Below are positions 24,761 through 37,278 of a DNA stretch of 64,000 nt, piece after piece. The first letter of the stretch is position 1. The number at the start of each line of letters is the position of its first letter. A program made the translations under genes and the position numbers. The notes below the pieces were generated by a model. The model ran no database searches and was not told the origin of the DNA. It saw only the letters and a program-made list of their open reading frames with translations. The DNA comes from Adineta vaga (lineage: Eukaryota > Rotifera). Location of the stretch: the NCBI GenBank assembly GCA_021613535.1, contig CP075497.1, positions 1,984,001 through 2,048,000 of the forward strand. The letters are read 5' to 3'.

Positions 24761-26639
24761 CCAAAATGATTTATTTCAAGGAATAAAACCATTAGATTAT
24801 TATTCCCTTTTCTGAAAGAAAGGGTTATAGGCACGTTAAATAGGGTCGTTAAAATGCTTAAAGTTTGTTTGTTTTTCCAAGCCAATCAGGTGAAAGCAGC
24901 GTATAAATCGATGAAAACTTACCCCTGGTCATCGGACAACGATTCGTCATATGTAATCGAGATCGAGGAATACGAATCTTGGGTTCCTTTCCTAAAAATA
25001 TTTTTCTATGAACCATAATTAATTAATTGTTATTTCTTATTTGTCTAATCCAGTCAGATTGCAGCAATATAAAAATTCATGAAAATTTACTAATAATCAT
25101 CTGTAAATGATTTACCCAAAAGTAATCGAAGTCGAGGATTTCAAATCTGATGTTAGCTTTTCATAATTCTAATCAATTATTATAATTATTGCGAAACTGA
25201 AAATAACCTGTTATTAAGCATAAAAGAAAAAATTCTGACTATGAATTATTTAACAAAGCTACTAGGTTAATTGAAGAAATGTTTTTTCAGTAGAAGTTGA
25301 GGGTGTGCGTCTGCAAGGGGGAAAAAGCGGATCCTGGATACTCAAATCCTATAAAACTTTCGGACCCTCATGGGTTATCATTGGTTATCATGAACTGTGT
25401 GATCGCAGGAACTATGAGGATCCAGGATCGGCCTTTTCTCCTTGTGTGGATGCAAGTATGTGCGTACTCTGTCAACGAACACTTACACCCACGCCTTATT
25501 CCTTCCACAGAAAGGAGCGTCGTATAGAAAAAAAGTTTCTGTGCGCTTTTGTTTCAGTGTCAAAGGTCAAAAAACCATTTTTTGCAAGACTGTCTTAAAC
25601 ATCAGAAACCGAGAGTAGATTAAGGGTAGGATGATAGGTGGGGTCAATGTGAAAGATCAAGGGTTAAAAGTTAAAGGCTGCACAAAATCAAAATATTGCT
25701 CTACCCTTCAGTACGAGCTAAGTACGCGCTTTCGACAGATACAATATCAGACTACAATCAGTCGGTCGTTATTTATTCATAAAATCATTAAAAGTTTAGT
25801 AATATTGAAATAGAAACTATTGATCATTCTAGAGATGATAATACAATAAATGAACACATAGGTAGAATCGAACCCGGAGCAGGTTTGAGAAAAATAAAGT
25901 ACAGTCAATTTTGTCTAGTTTGAAAACTATTAGAATCAATGAAAAACATAGGGGAATAAGCAAATCATATAAGAACATCTTAGAAATACGATGGCATAGA
26001 CATGCAACAGTCTCAGTTAACTAGGTGAGAGTCAGACTCGAACTTAGTTTATACTTTCATGTATTTTCTTTTGCTTTTGAGAATATTTGATACATCACCA
26101 ATTGTTAATACGAAAAATTTATCTCGCACATCACGATAAGATGAACCGGCTTTGTTTTCTTTAATTTAATTAAATTTCTTGTTAAGATCTTTAAGGATAG
26201 ACGTATTTGAAATAAAGATTGCCTTACGTCGAACTAATAGAATGAAATTAGTTTATGAGGGTATGGAGTGTGAGCGTGAAAAGTAGAGACTATCGGTATC
26301 TACCCTCAAAGATTTCCTTTTCTGATTGAACTTTTGTTGAATATCACATGCAAAAATATCCTTTCTTAAAACGAACTCTTTTGTAAAACTCAAAAAATTA
26401 CTAATGAAAAATACGTATCTTGAGTGTATACTGACACTGATAATCACACACGTCAGACGAAACTCCACTCAATACATACGTTAACGCCATCGTTCTGCAT
26501 AAAAGAACTATTCGCTTTTGTTGAAATCATCAGATTCCATTATCTTTTTCGAAAAAAAAAATACAATACTATCAGTAAAGCGAATTTCTTTTCATAACGA
26601 ACGAAACATATTCAATAGCCTGTATTCTCAACAAACTTT
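24761..26639. other. Gene-free stretch
   Basis: No gene recognised. A short inverted pair (GGATCCTGGAT at 25329 and ATCCAGGATC near 25419) lies in a G-rich patch whose two overlapping frames (25297-25598) have no known domain. A T-arm-like GGTTCGATTCTACC is present on the complement near 25861-25875 without the rest of a tRNA. Confidence 0.35.
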
Positions 26640-26795
26640 GTGGAATTTAAAGCGAATATGTACACATTTTCAACATTACCGATTGAACTCGTCTATCGAA
26701 TTTTGGATCATCTGTCTAGTTTTACACTATTTTGCTCCATGCAAAATGTTTGCCAACGTTTTAATCAAATTCTGAACATTTATCATCGATATCAA
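26640..26795 (+). pseudogene. F-box first exon, orphaned
   Basis: The frame encodes FSTLPIELVYRILDHLSSFTLF followed by NVCQRFNQIL. This is a clear F-box (LPxELxxxILxxL...C) of the type that starts the large bdelloid F-box/LRR families, where it recruits Skp1 for ubiquitin ligases. It ends in a good donor (TATCAA then GTAAGT). No downstream exon of the family follows within the next 3 kb. The start is either Met1 (26640) or the Met at 26658. Probably a truncated gene; an intact gene with distant exons is less likely. Confidence 0.5.
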
Positions 26796-29700
26796 GTAAG
26801 TTTGCAAAGTGCTTTACCTATTTTCTCATCTGTTCAAGCACACATGAGCCTCGCAATATCTAACTTAATCAGTTTACTCCAAGAAGAAGCAAATTTCACA
26901 ATTCCGAAGCAATTTTCACGAGTCAACCAAACACAACATTGACTCATGCTATTAAAACAACCCTTCCTCTCACCTGTTCTTTTCTATCTATGCCCATAAA
27001 ATATATATCTTATTAAACGTGCACTCATGTGCCGCACCAGAACAAAACCGCAGCATTAAAACACCTATCCCGTTTCGAACAAATATCTCTATTGCAACTC
27101 TTAAACAAGGCAACAACTATCTTTGAAACACACCGAATAAAATAAAGTGAATTGTTTTATATTCTAACCCAACTCAATACGATCTTTCGCAAACCAAATC
27201 TAAAAATAAAAATCCAAAACCATTCGAAACAAACAAGTATCACTACATTCAGTACAGTACTCACTCTGCTCATTCGACGATTCGAACATTAACTCAGTAA
27301 TAATCAGACGAGCAACGATTTCTCTTTTCACTCCATGAACCCAGATCGAACACTTTCACACACTGCCGCAACTCCTCTTGCATAATGCTATATCTAATTA
27401 AAAAACCTTACTCTAAAGTTCCGATTGCTTTACCCACATTCTCGAAAGGAATATTCTATACATAGACACTCACCACACTAAATCTCGAGAACAATCGAAT
27501 CGACGATCTAGGAGCACTACATATTGGTGATGCCTTGCGAACAAACACAGTAATATTCATTCGCTCTTGTCCTAAATGACACATCCGTACTCTCTCTCCT
27601 CTATAAACACTTACCACAGTAAATCTCGGGGGCAATCAAATCGGCGACCAACAAAGAAAGTATCTCCGAAATGTTTTTGGAGATAGGTTGACGTTGTAGT
27701 TTGGACTCGAGGGACATTGTGTTTTCGTGCTCTTTTCTGGAGAAGTTTTTCTGAGGAATCCGATGTGGTGAGAAATGAATACACAGTGTGCTTCGAAGTC
27801 GTATTTATCGTACAATAATGTGTTTTGTTTTAAGCTCTTGATTTCCGACCGTGAGAGATGTGTTTATCATCTAAGTTGTTGATTTGTGTATGTCCGAGGT
27901 AGCGAAATCCCGTGTTTGAAATGCACTATAGTTTATCAGTTGAAGTTTGACGGGTATCATATGATATTTTGTGAAACTGTCTACTCTTAGTATAATGTCT
28001 TCTGAAAATTTTTCAATAGTGGAAAGGTTATGAAGAAGAAGGACGACCGTCGATGCGTCTTATGAGCCTTTTAATGGGTCCGCTGCACTTATTCGCATCG
28101 CTGATCTATTAGAAACGACTGGAAAATTATTTCTTAAACATTCTGTTGTGCATGAAAACGTAGCAAAATATTCTTCCGAACTTTATTTTGAATATTTCTC
28201 ATAATAGAGAGTTTAGTTTAAAGTCTGAGTGCCTCACAAATCGTTACTATGTTTGTAACGTTAAAGAGTTGGGATTGACGTCAAGATAAAATGGATGACG
28301 AGTTTGACAACTTTATTTAGTTGCTTCTTTGATTTGACGTTTGATGTCTAATGATAGAAAGATGTTTTGTATTCGTACATCTTTCAAGATAAAAAAGAAA
28401 GTTTTAGAGAAAAGAGTGCATCTCAGTCTCAACTAACTAATGTTTAGAGACACAATTTAGGATGCAAATCGCATCTGGATGCAACTTCCGATATATTCGA
28501 GCTTCAATGAAAGACGGCGAAATGCATTTGTAAACACAAAGAGTGTTTCATGTTTACATAGTGACCCGTACTTATAGTCCCTTCCTATTCATTATCATTC
28601 TGAGAATTACAAGAGTATGATTAATTCGCGAGTGGTAAAGTCGTTCTGTCTTGAGTTTACACATATTTCTTTTTGAATATATTCATCATCGTTTTCGATG
28701 AAACCGACTATACTAGATCTATCGAAGTTTTTCATGCTGTGCATTCAAATAATTACACATGATAATGAACATTTAGTTGCTGAATGTACATCCAAAATAG
28801 TTTCTTTATCTAATATGACGATTTTGTTTATTTGAGAAATCAATGTGAATTGCCTTTCTGAATTAATCGATTGTGATGAACATTCTTCTAAAATATACCA
28901 TCGGCGCATGTATCATGACATTTATTTCATTGAACTAATGGCATATTGATCACTGACTTTTTGACTATGAATATATTGATGAAGTATATAATTGTCATAT
29001 TTACACTAAATGAAAATTTTCTTTCATATAATATTGGTATTTTAACAAAGATAGGATTATATCTGACATGAACTAACAAATAATATCTAACATTAGTCGA
29101 AAAGAGATAAAAAAAATTAATGATAAACTTTGTTTGGTTTGATTTAATCAATTTGGATTGCAATGCTCTAAATATATTTGTAAAAAATATCGAATTCGTA
29201 TAATAGTTACCTAAAACCTTTGAACAATTTCACAGCATCCAAACAATGAGAATTCAAACGAGTGTTGCATCATAATCAAGATAAAAATGAAGACATTATC
29301 AAGCGTCATTCGAAAGACGAGCTTGTAAATTTTAAAATAATCGATTGTCATAATTAGGTAAATAACTATTGAATCCATACAAAAAATTCAATAAACTCTT
29401 TTTCTTTATTCATTAATACTTGATGTTTCCAGATAAAAACTTTCTCTTCTATCAGAAAACATATACATTTTGACCAAAAATATAGAGTATATGATTGTTC
29501 GTTCTTTTTTCAATGTTTTAAATTCTAATGAAAACAAATAATAATGTTGATGTCTTGCGTAGAAGAAGTTTTTCTTTTCTACTTTCATGGCAAAAGAGAT
29601 AAAAAAAACTTCCATGTTTAGACTTACGAAATGAGAACAAAATTAAAAATGAACATTTCGTAAATCTCATCTATATTTCTACTCATTTTGTTTCTTATTT

Positions 29701-30224
29701 ATAGACAAGCAGTAATTTATTAGAACAACTCTATTTTCATTTAATTATCATAAGTGTTCTAATCTTTTTTGATCATTGTCTTTGAAGGTAATATTTGTTT
29801 AAAGCATCATGTGATATATCCTTCTCATTATCGACTTTCGATAGATCCCTATTATTTTATTCTTCTATAGAATAATGTTGTCTATTCATTTATGTAAATC
29901 TATGTTTACAATAGAAGACCTTCTGGAATACTCGACTGTTTTTTTCGAAACCTATTTAATTCTCATTTGATCGTATCTTACGTTAATATTACGAGAAACT
30001 ATGTTTTATTTCAGATTCTCTCAACATTAAAAATCTATTGTGGAACACTTTCATATTATTTTCCTTCGACACAATCTGAGATCAATTGTCTCTATACTTT
30101 CCGAAATATACACAATACATTATGGCTTTCTCATATAGCTCAATGGAATATTTACTCGTTGATAATTCAATATATTGTAATCAATTGATTTGTTTATTAT
30201 CGTGTGTTCCATAATTTCGTTATT
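26796..30224. other. Gene-poor stretch, possible decayed exon near 30.0 kb
   Basis: Long AT-rich region. At about 30015-30150 (+) a frame after a TTATTTCAG acceptor reads ILSTLKIYCGTLSYYF and may be a leftover leucine-rich exon of an F-box gene. The evidence is weak. Confidence 0.3.
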
Positions 30225-30430
30225 TATCAGCAAATTTATTACGTCAATATGGTCCTACACAACCAAATTTATACGACATGATGTTGATTAATTTGACATA
30301 TGCATCTTTTAAATTCAAATCCGAAGCAGTTAATATTTTTGAACAATTTTTTATCAATCATTTTCCTTCTATTGAAATTTTATTCATCGCATCAGATATT
30401 AGATGCATGAAAGCCAACTCTGAAAATAAA
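30225..30430 (+). pseudogene. Isolated LRR-like exon remnant
   Basis: After a TTATCAG acceptor the frame reads LLRQYGPTQPNLYDMMLINL, then FKFKSEAVNIFEQFFINHFPSIEILFIAS. This leucine/aromatic spacing resembles the repeat part of bdelloid F-box/LRR proteins. It then runs straight into AGAACC repeats and stops. No start or partner exons are evident, so it is taken as a fragment. Confidence 0.3.
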
Positions 30431-30560
30431 AAAGGAGTTTTTCAGAACCTTTTTGGGGATTCGGCCCGCTGGTAAAATTCAGAACCCACAAAAAGCTTCT
30501 GGCTCATAGAGGGTTCTGTTAATACCTAACAGAACTCTTCATTATTCTATACAAAAATAA
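30430..30560. repeat. AGAACC palindrome repeats, small cluster
   Basis: Three to four diverged units with CAGAACC and GGTTC cores (for example TTCAGAACCTTTTTGGGG, AGGGTTCTGTTAA, CAGAACTCTTCA). Same family as the larger array at 32.2-32.6 kb. Confidence 0.5.
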
Positions 30561-30616
30561 GGTTCAGTCTGACATAAAAGATGTGTTAAATGGTTTTTCA
30601 GAAAATTATTTTCTCT

Positions 30617-30855
30617 TTATATCTAGGTTGATTTGTACACACATTCCAGTGTTGCAAGTGCGTCTGTTTATGTTAAGCTCTCAAATAGACCGAAAAAGTG
30701 AATTAAGCTACAGTCGAATCACGCTTTTTGCTTGCTGCCGATTGGCTCAATTCAGCCCTAACCTAATTCACTTTCTCAGTCTGTTTTTGACCTTGTAATA
30801 TAAACAAACGCACTAACAGTACTTGAATACGTGTACAAATCAACCTAGATATAAA
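30617..30855. mobile_element. MITE-like element with ~90-bp TIRs
   Basis: The left end (TATATCTAGGTTGATTTG...) and the right end read on the complement align for about 90 bp. Both include AGTGCGT, TGTTTAT and AAAGTGAATTA at matching positions. The total of about 239 bp leaves a short unique centre. There is no transposase. The ends lie in T/A-rich flanks, so a TA target is possible but not demonstrable. Confidence 0.6.
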
Positions 30856-32094
30856 AAGAAAATGATTCTACTTCTTTTGTTTCTAATATCACACTTACCA
30901 TTTCTCTGCAATATAGATCGGTCTAAATATAAAAGAAGAAAATATTTAGTTTTCTATATAAAATATAACTCACATTTCGTTAGACTTCGATCTGAATCTA
31001 AATGACAATAGAAAATATTTAATCTAAAATTCAAACTGTCACTCAACTTTAATCAGATATGGCTATGAACCTAAATGATAACACAATACTTAGTTTTTCA
31101 TTTTAAATATAATAACATAAACATTCTCGCTAAAAGCTATGATCTTCTCAATATCTGCTGCTATCAGGGACTGATATTTAGTTTCGAAAGCTGTCCGAAT
31201 AGAAAGAGGCATTGAACAAGTCGTATTGAATATATCTCTTGATAGCTTCTGAAAGACTTGAAATCTGTGGATGAAATTCGATGTAGATTCCGATAACATT
31301 CTAAGAATCTGAGTACTGCTCAAGCCAAAAACAAAAGTTGGGTGTAGCAATTAAAAGAATTTTTTTTCGCAAACTTCAATCACAAAATGTTTTTGGTAAA
31401 AAGTCACCATTTGGGTCACTTATCATCTTTCATAAGTTTCATGCGGGACCCATCCTTTGAAGTTACGTTTTCGAGTATTATAAAATCCTCAGCTCGTCCC
31501 TGTCTGCTGGTCTCATTATATAAAGATATCTTCTATGCTCAAGGGTATACAAATACCCCTACATACTATTAGTTGATGACTGCGTGATATCTCTACATAA
31601 TCGAATAGAGGAATCGCTGAAAAAGATCATTTTATTTGTAAAGAATATTTTTAAAAGATTGAGCTCGGTGAAATGATAAACTTTCGAATAGTTCTTTAGT
31701 TCATTTCATCAGAGTTCATGGACTTGAGCTGATCAACTCCTACCCTCTATTGTTGACATAACATATAAGTTAGTTTGAGCTATATTAGAGTCGTTCTCTG
31801 TTAACTTGTAACTGGCCTGAACATGATTTTTTTACATGTAAGTAATGAGAGAAAAACCTCCCTCAGATTTGGATGACTGAAAAATTGCTTGGAATAATCA
31901 TATACTGATAGTGGACTCCCACCATCGTCGATGCAAAACATTAAGTTGCTCAGTTCATACCTAAGATCGTTATTGAAAACTTCAAATGGCCAAAGCATTT
32001 CCGTTTTTTGTTATGACAAAACTCAAAAGAGAAAAGAAATTTGTTAAATTGTTGTTGACTTGTATGAACAAACGAACATATATACATTTTTTGA
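30856..32094. other. Gene-poor stretch
   Basis: Reverse-strand frames at 31801-31998 (NNDLRYELSNLMFCIDD...HPNLREVFLSLL) and 31090-31350 could be decayed LRR-type exons. Neither has supporting splice structure. Confidence 0.3.
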
Positions 32095-32214
32095 GTGTGT
32101 GACTCTCTTCTTCAGTTGAGGAAACTTACGATACTCCAACATTCACTGGGGCAGCTATATCAGGTTGCGGATTTTAGAGAAGAAACTTTACGTTTAGTAA
32201 CGTCGAAGGAAAAA

Positions 32215-32640
32215 ATCTCTATGATTCGATATTATCAGACCGAACCCTTTCAAACTGAGTATTTTTGGGCAGAACCCTTTTGGTTCAAAATAAATAAAAC
32301 AGAACTCTTTAGGGTTCGGGACTTAATAGGCAGAACCATTTCGATTTCTTACAAGCCTGCTCATAAGCTTACATGGTTTCGGATTGGTACACAGAACTTT
32401 TTAAAGTTCTGCAGTTGTACTAACGAACCAACTGGATTCAGTTTCGTCTCACGAAGGAGTTTTCAAGGTTCAGTAGAAAAATAACTAAACCTTCTGTAGT
32501 TTAAGGGATGACTGACAGAACTCTTCATAGTTCAGAATTATTGCCCAGAACCTTTCTTGGTTTCTCATATGTCATACAGAACTTTTTCTGGTTCTGGAGA
32601 TGTTGCAGAACCCAAAAAGGTTTTGGATCACTCCTTTGCT
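32215..32640. repeat. Tandem minisatellite of CAGAACC...GGTTC palindromes
   Basis: Roughly a dozen diverged units spaced about 30-40 nt apart. Each holds a short palindrome: CAGAACCCTTTTGGTTC, CAGAACTCTTTAGGGTTC, CAGAACTTTTTAAAGTTCTG, CAGAACTCTTCATAGTTC, CAGAACCTTTCTTGGTTTC, CAGAACTTTTTCTGGTTCTG. Each unit can form a small hairpin. The open frame through it (32095-32484) is a by-product. Confidence 0.65.
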
Positions 32641-32814
32641 TCTTTCAGAGGATAGATAAAAATAATTAATATCATTATATTTATCAAATTTACGTATTTT
32701 TAATGTTCGACTAGTACCGATCGGTCCACAGAAAGAATATCGAAATAGAGGATTTTGTTCAGTTTTCGATGCTGTATCTTTTAGTACATTAAACGAATAA
32801 TTTCATAAAGCTCT

Positions 32815-33088
32815 CCCCAGATCGACAAATCCGATATGGGATCCGATAGAACCTTATAGGATCCAACGTTCCGACAAAATCCTATCGGATTGCTGGTGAC
32901 GGATCTGTATTGGATTCCGTCAGTAGAATTTCCGTCGGAAGCTGCAAATTTTATGAGCGTTCTTTTTAGCTATATTTTATTCTGGTCTTATGGCAACCTG
33001 TCAGATCCGTCGAAATCCGTTTTTTCGAAACTATAGTATCCTATGTTGGATCCGATAGGATTCGAGTATCCGATTGGTCGACCTGGGT
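32815..33088. mobile_element. Short TIR element, CCCAGG family, copy 2
   Basis: About 274 bp. The left end CCCAGATCGACAAATCCG and the right end on the complement (CCCAGGTCGACCAATCGG) are inverted repeats. They match the termini of the 100-bp element at 23.5 kb. The interior holds several GGATCCGAT/ATCGGATCC blocks in both orientations. Non-coding, non-autonomous. Confidence 0.55.
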
Positions 33089-33685
33089 TAGAGTCTAAAT
33101 AAATCTCGATTTCTGGGCATATTTTTTGACAAATCTCAAAATAGTTTCGGGAGTGGTTGTCAGTAAAATTTATGTATTTTTTTATTCGTTCAACCAGATG
33201 CGCTAAAATTTGGATCTCGAGGTTTTCAATGATGCTGAACAAAATCAAAACATGAAATAAAGAAAAGAAATTTTGACGAGTGTTTCTTCTCTTTAAGAGA
33301 GTTTTTTAAAGAATATAGATGCGTTAATCATCATTATAGTTCTTTCAGAGAGGGGTCAGCGAATCCTACGGATGAGCGTTACTTGTCATTATAAACGAGC
33401 ATTATAACATGTTATGGTGATACATTGAAAAAATAAAAGCTTTATTTTTCTTCTGTTTGTAAGTTATTTGACTTTTTTCTAATAAATGAAATCAATAATT
33501 TAATTAATGAAAATAATTCTTATCTTATTGATAAAACAATCATTTTTATGATTTATAAAACAAAATCTTTAGTTTTAAAACAATTCAGACGATAGGATTT
33601 AATATTTTGTAGATATGTAGAGAAATGAATCATCGATTCAATTCAAAATTGTTTCAGTAAGACATAATTTATCGATAGATTTTGA

Positions 33686-34260
33686 ATGTGTATGACTTAT
33701 TTGAAATTATTATTCTTATTACATACATTTAAATTTTGTTTTGATTTTACTGATGATAAACTTAAAATTAATGAAAATCTAGCAAAATGTCAAGAATTCG
33801 AAACAACATTTTGGTATCAACATCATTGGTTTGTAAACTATGGAATTGATGAATTTAGATTATTCATTTATACAACACCATATATTCGTAAAGAATATAA
33901 ATTATTTCCATCAACCGAAAATTTTCTTTATAATTTTAACGATGAAAATGCTTTCGATAATGTTACACAATTAACTTTATACGAAAATTTAAATAACACT
34001 TAATCACGTTATTTTCGAAATGTTTTATAATTAATATTAAAAAGTTTGATGAATTCTTATTTATATTAAAAAGATATCCAAATTTATCAATGATCAATTT
34101 AGGATACATTGGCAATGAAATATATTCATGGATTCAATTAAATGCATCAAGTTTAGATATTAATATTGATTTTAAATTGTCAAACGATAAAGATCGATTA
34201 ATAACAAGACGAAAATCATTTAAAATTGATCTAATTGTGGATTTGATCTATTATATTGTT
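33686..34260 (+). pseudogene. F-box/LRR family C-terminal fragment with frameshift
   Basis: The first frame (to the TAA at about 34001) reads LLFLLHTFKFCFDFTDDKLK, then TTFWYQHHWFVNYG, TTPYIRKEYKLFP and NVTQLTLYENL. This series (FW...HHWFV...TPYxRKxYxL...VTQLTL) is the C-terminal part of bdelloid F-box/LRR proteins. The homologous reading continues after a one-base frame change near 33998: FDEFLFILKRYPNLSMINLGYI...SWIQLNASSLDINIDF, to about 34245. The frameshift plus the missing F-box and N-terminal repeats make it a pseudogene. An assembly error at the shift is the alternative. Confidence 0.5.
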
Positions 34261-34621
34261 CTTTTGTTAATATTAACAAATAAAAATTCATGTTTCTTGT
34301 TTGTTTATTATATGATCATTTTCTAATACAGTTCTCACAAAAATTTGATTACATTTCTCATCTTGAAAAGGCAATGATTTGAGGTAGAAGAGTGTCGAGA
34401 ATATGTTCATGTCGATTCTTAAACAGATGTAATACGTTTGAATATAATAGATCATTCATTGAAGTCTATAACTTACGATTTGACTCTATTGTATTATCTT
34501 GATATAATCATATTTTATTTTATGTACTTTGAAATACCGCTGAAAAAGAATCTAATAAGACTGTCTTCTTCATTTTAATGTATAAAATCCATTTGATCAT
34601 AAAATCTATTATTGAAGATGG

Positions 34622-34668
34622 CGTGGGTGTGGATGTCTTGTATTCACTCACACCCACACCCACACCCT
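34622..34668. repeat. Telomere-like inverted motif A
   Basis: GTGGGTGTGG on the + strand is followed 12 nt later by CACTCACACCCACACCCACA. This is the TGTGGG-type unit first as its G-rich and then its C-rich strand. Related to motifs at 62.2 and 62.7 kb. Confidence 0.6.
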
Positions 34669-37245
34669 TAAGTTGTTTTCTCAAGTCTATAAAAGTTGCT
34701 CAATAACATAAACATTTTAACAAAAATTGGAAACATTTCTATATACAACGCAAGAGAAAAAACACGTTTTCAATCTATTTAAATTATTCTCGAATAAAAT
34801 TGATCTCATTTGGAAAATCATGACTTGAATATTCTACATAAACTCTCAAACTTAACAAGTGATCTTTGATAATATATACAGTAATCACACAAACATCGAA
34901 TTTTTATAGAATTTCCATAGATTTTATGTGATAAAATATACTACCAAGTATGTGACTGACTGGTATTCAAATCCGAAGGATTGTTCTTGATACTTGTATC
35001 TATTTTTATTATTTGACCCGTGACAAGATCACAATCGCATACATTTTTATATGACTCTGCCTTTGATTGAGAGATGATAAAATTGTTCATTTATTATTCA
35101 ATTCATGTTGAACATTTGTATTTCGAAATAATTCTATCTATACTTACTCGAGTAAGAGAAAGAGAGTTAATAATAGAATGGTTAAACACAAAACAATGCG
35201 AAAAAGAAAGAGGAAATAGGAGTTTCCGATTATAAATCTTGATTAAGATATTATAAACTCTAATAATAACCTTAGGATGTAATAAGATTAAAGACATATT
35301 CATCCAAACAATCAAGAATATCCTATTCTCCAAGTGTTATATTCCTTTATGAAATACAAACTCCAAGATGTGTTGAACTCTAGTGCTGTTAAAGGTCAAA
35401 CTATTGTCATCTCTCTAGGCATCCAGATAATTCCCAATTGTCAAGAACTAAATTGATCCGAATTACAGAAACTATTTATCGTCGTTCGTATTTCTATCAA
35501 TACTAATAGTTCTCTATAATTATCTCTCAATTAGTTCTCTTGTCTTCAGTGAATCGAAACTAATCAATAAATCTCCTTAGGAATGTCAATTTATAGTGCC
35601 AATGATATTAGAGTTTTTTCAGTAGTATACTCTTAGGTAAGATATATGTTGTCTCGAGGTCATAAGAAACTTCGACGCTATTATTTACATTATAAAGCTT
35701 ATAATGAATTCGATCGCATACACAATAAAATAAACAGACGGAAAATAACATCGATATATATCCTCTATAAACAAATCATAATCGAGGATACTACTAAATC
35801 AATTTCTTCTGAAAACTAATCGTATATCTAAACTTCTCTATTTCTCGTATTATATACAAGTTACAATATATATGAAAAGAAAAGACGAATTACTTAAGCT
35901 CGAAATGATTAACTATTAATTCATTCTAATAGCAAGAAAAGTAATACTCAAATGTAATAAACTAGTAATATAGACTATATCTAATCATTTTCATCTTTTT
36001 CGCTTATAGCAAAATTAGCCGTTGAGAGAACATATACATTCTCGCATATGTTCACAATTTCTTTCCTTTCTCATCAAATGTCTTTCATTAACCATTCATG
36101 CGTATGAAATCAATCTCTATTATTTATGATGCTATCGGCGAACAAAGCGATTCGAATTCTTTTCTAATCAAATGATCAATGCTTGAGTTAGTATAGAAAG
36201 CGAAAATTCTATTTCAATCGAACATATATATTTAATAAATCGAAAGAAAAAAACATGATAAAAAATTCTATTTATAAATACATTTAAGCGAAGAATTTCT
36301 GTAAATCATTTCCGATCAATGTACCATCTGTTGATTGTCATTCATTTTCTCCATTCAAGTACTTGTTTTGACATAGAACAAAGCATAACAATAGATTCGT
36401 TAATGAATATACTCCTGTAGATAGATTGTACGAGAATGTCATTTGATGACCTCGAGTAACAAATACAAAGAATATTAGACTAATTAAGCTTTTTGCCGGA
36501 TGTCAACCATAGTCAACGATGTCATCTTCAACTCTAATCGAGTTGGATAATATTATCATTTTCTTTTCGCTTTCCCAATGGAATCATTCGAACATCTTCG
36601 ATGCTCTTTTATACATCAATTAGTCTTCCAGGAAGATAGATGAGAGTAATAAAAAGAAAATATTTCGAAATATTCAAGGTTGATGACATATGAATGGATT
36701 GAATAAAATATTTATGATTTTTGAAAAGACCATGACGAAGAAATTATGCAAATATAAGAGATATATTAATATTCTATTATCATTAGAAAATCATTCAAGC
36801 TCAAATAAAGAGAAAAGTGTCTTTTGTTTCAAAATGTTCACTGATGTGATCATTCCTTCTATGATATTTGAACTAATGAAAAAAACATTTCATATTTACT
36901 CTTTCGCTCTCATGTAGAACACCCGAGACATAGTAAAGATGATTTAATCAGTAGTATAACATCGCTTACAGCGTGTGATGATCGATTACTCGATCACACA
37001 CGTACTCATTATTCCTTATCATCGTGTTCAATAGAAATTGTATCACTCATCAACATACATACATATATATATATGTGTGTGTATACATAAAAATGACAAT
37101 AGTAGAGAGGGAGAGAGAGAAAAACTAAGACGATTTTTCTTTTCTTGTTGTTGTCGTCATCGTCGTCGTTTTTCTCTTTGACGCAAAATCAATTATCTAG
37201 ATGCAATTTTATCTTCAGAATTTTCCTTAGTGACATTGTCGCCAG

Positions 37246-37278
<33 letters not shown>

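Noticed and set aside
25297-25598. Two overlapping frames in a G-rich patch
   Set aside because: Overlap in two phases with no homology; patch contains short inverted repeats and looks like element debris.
25861-26035. T-arm-like GGTTCGATTCTACC on the complement near 25.87 kb, and a similar AAGTTCGAGTCTGAC near 26.03 kb
   Set aside because: I could not complete D-arm, anticodon arm and acceptor stem around either; at most a tRNA-derived SINE fragment.
32095-32484. 129-residue frame through the AGAACC array
   Set aside because: The coding potential is a side effect of the repeat units; no domain and no splice or start evidence.
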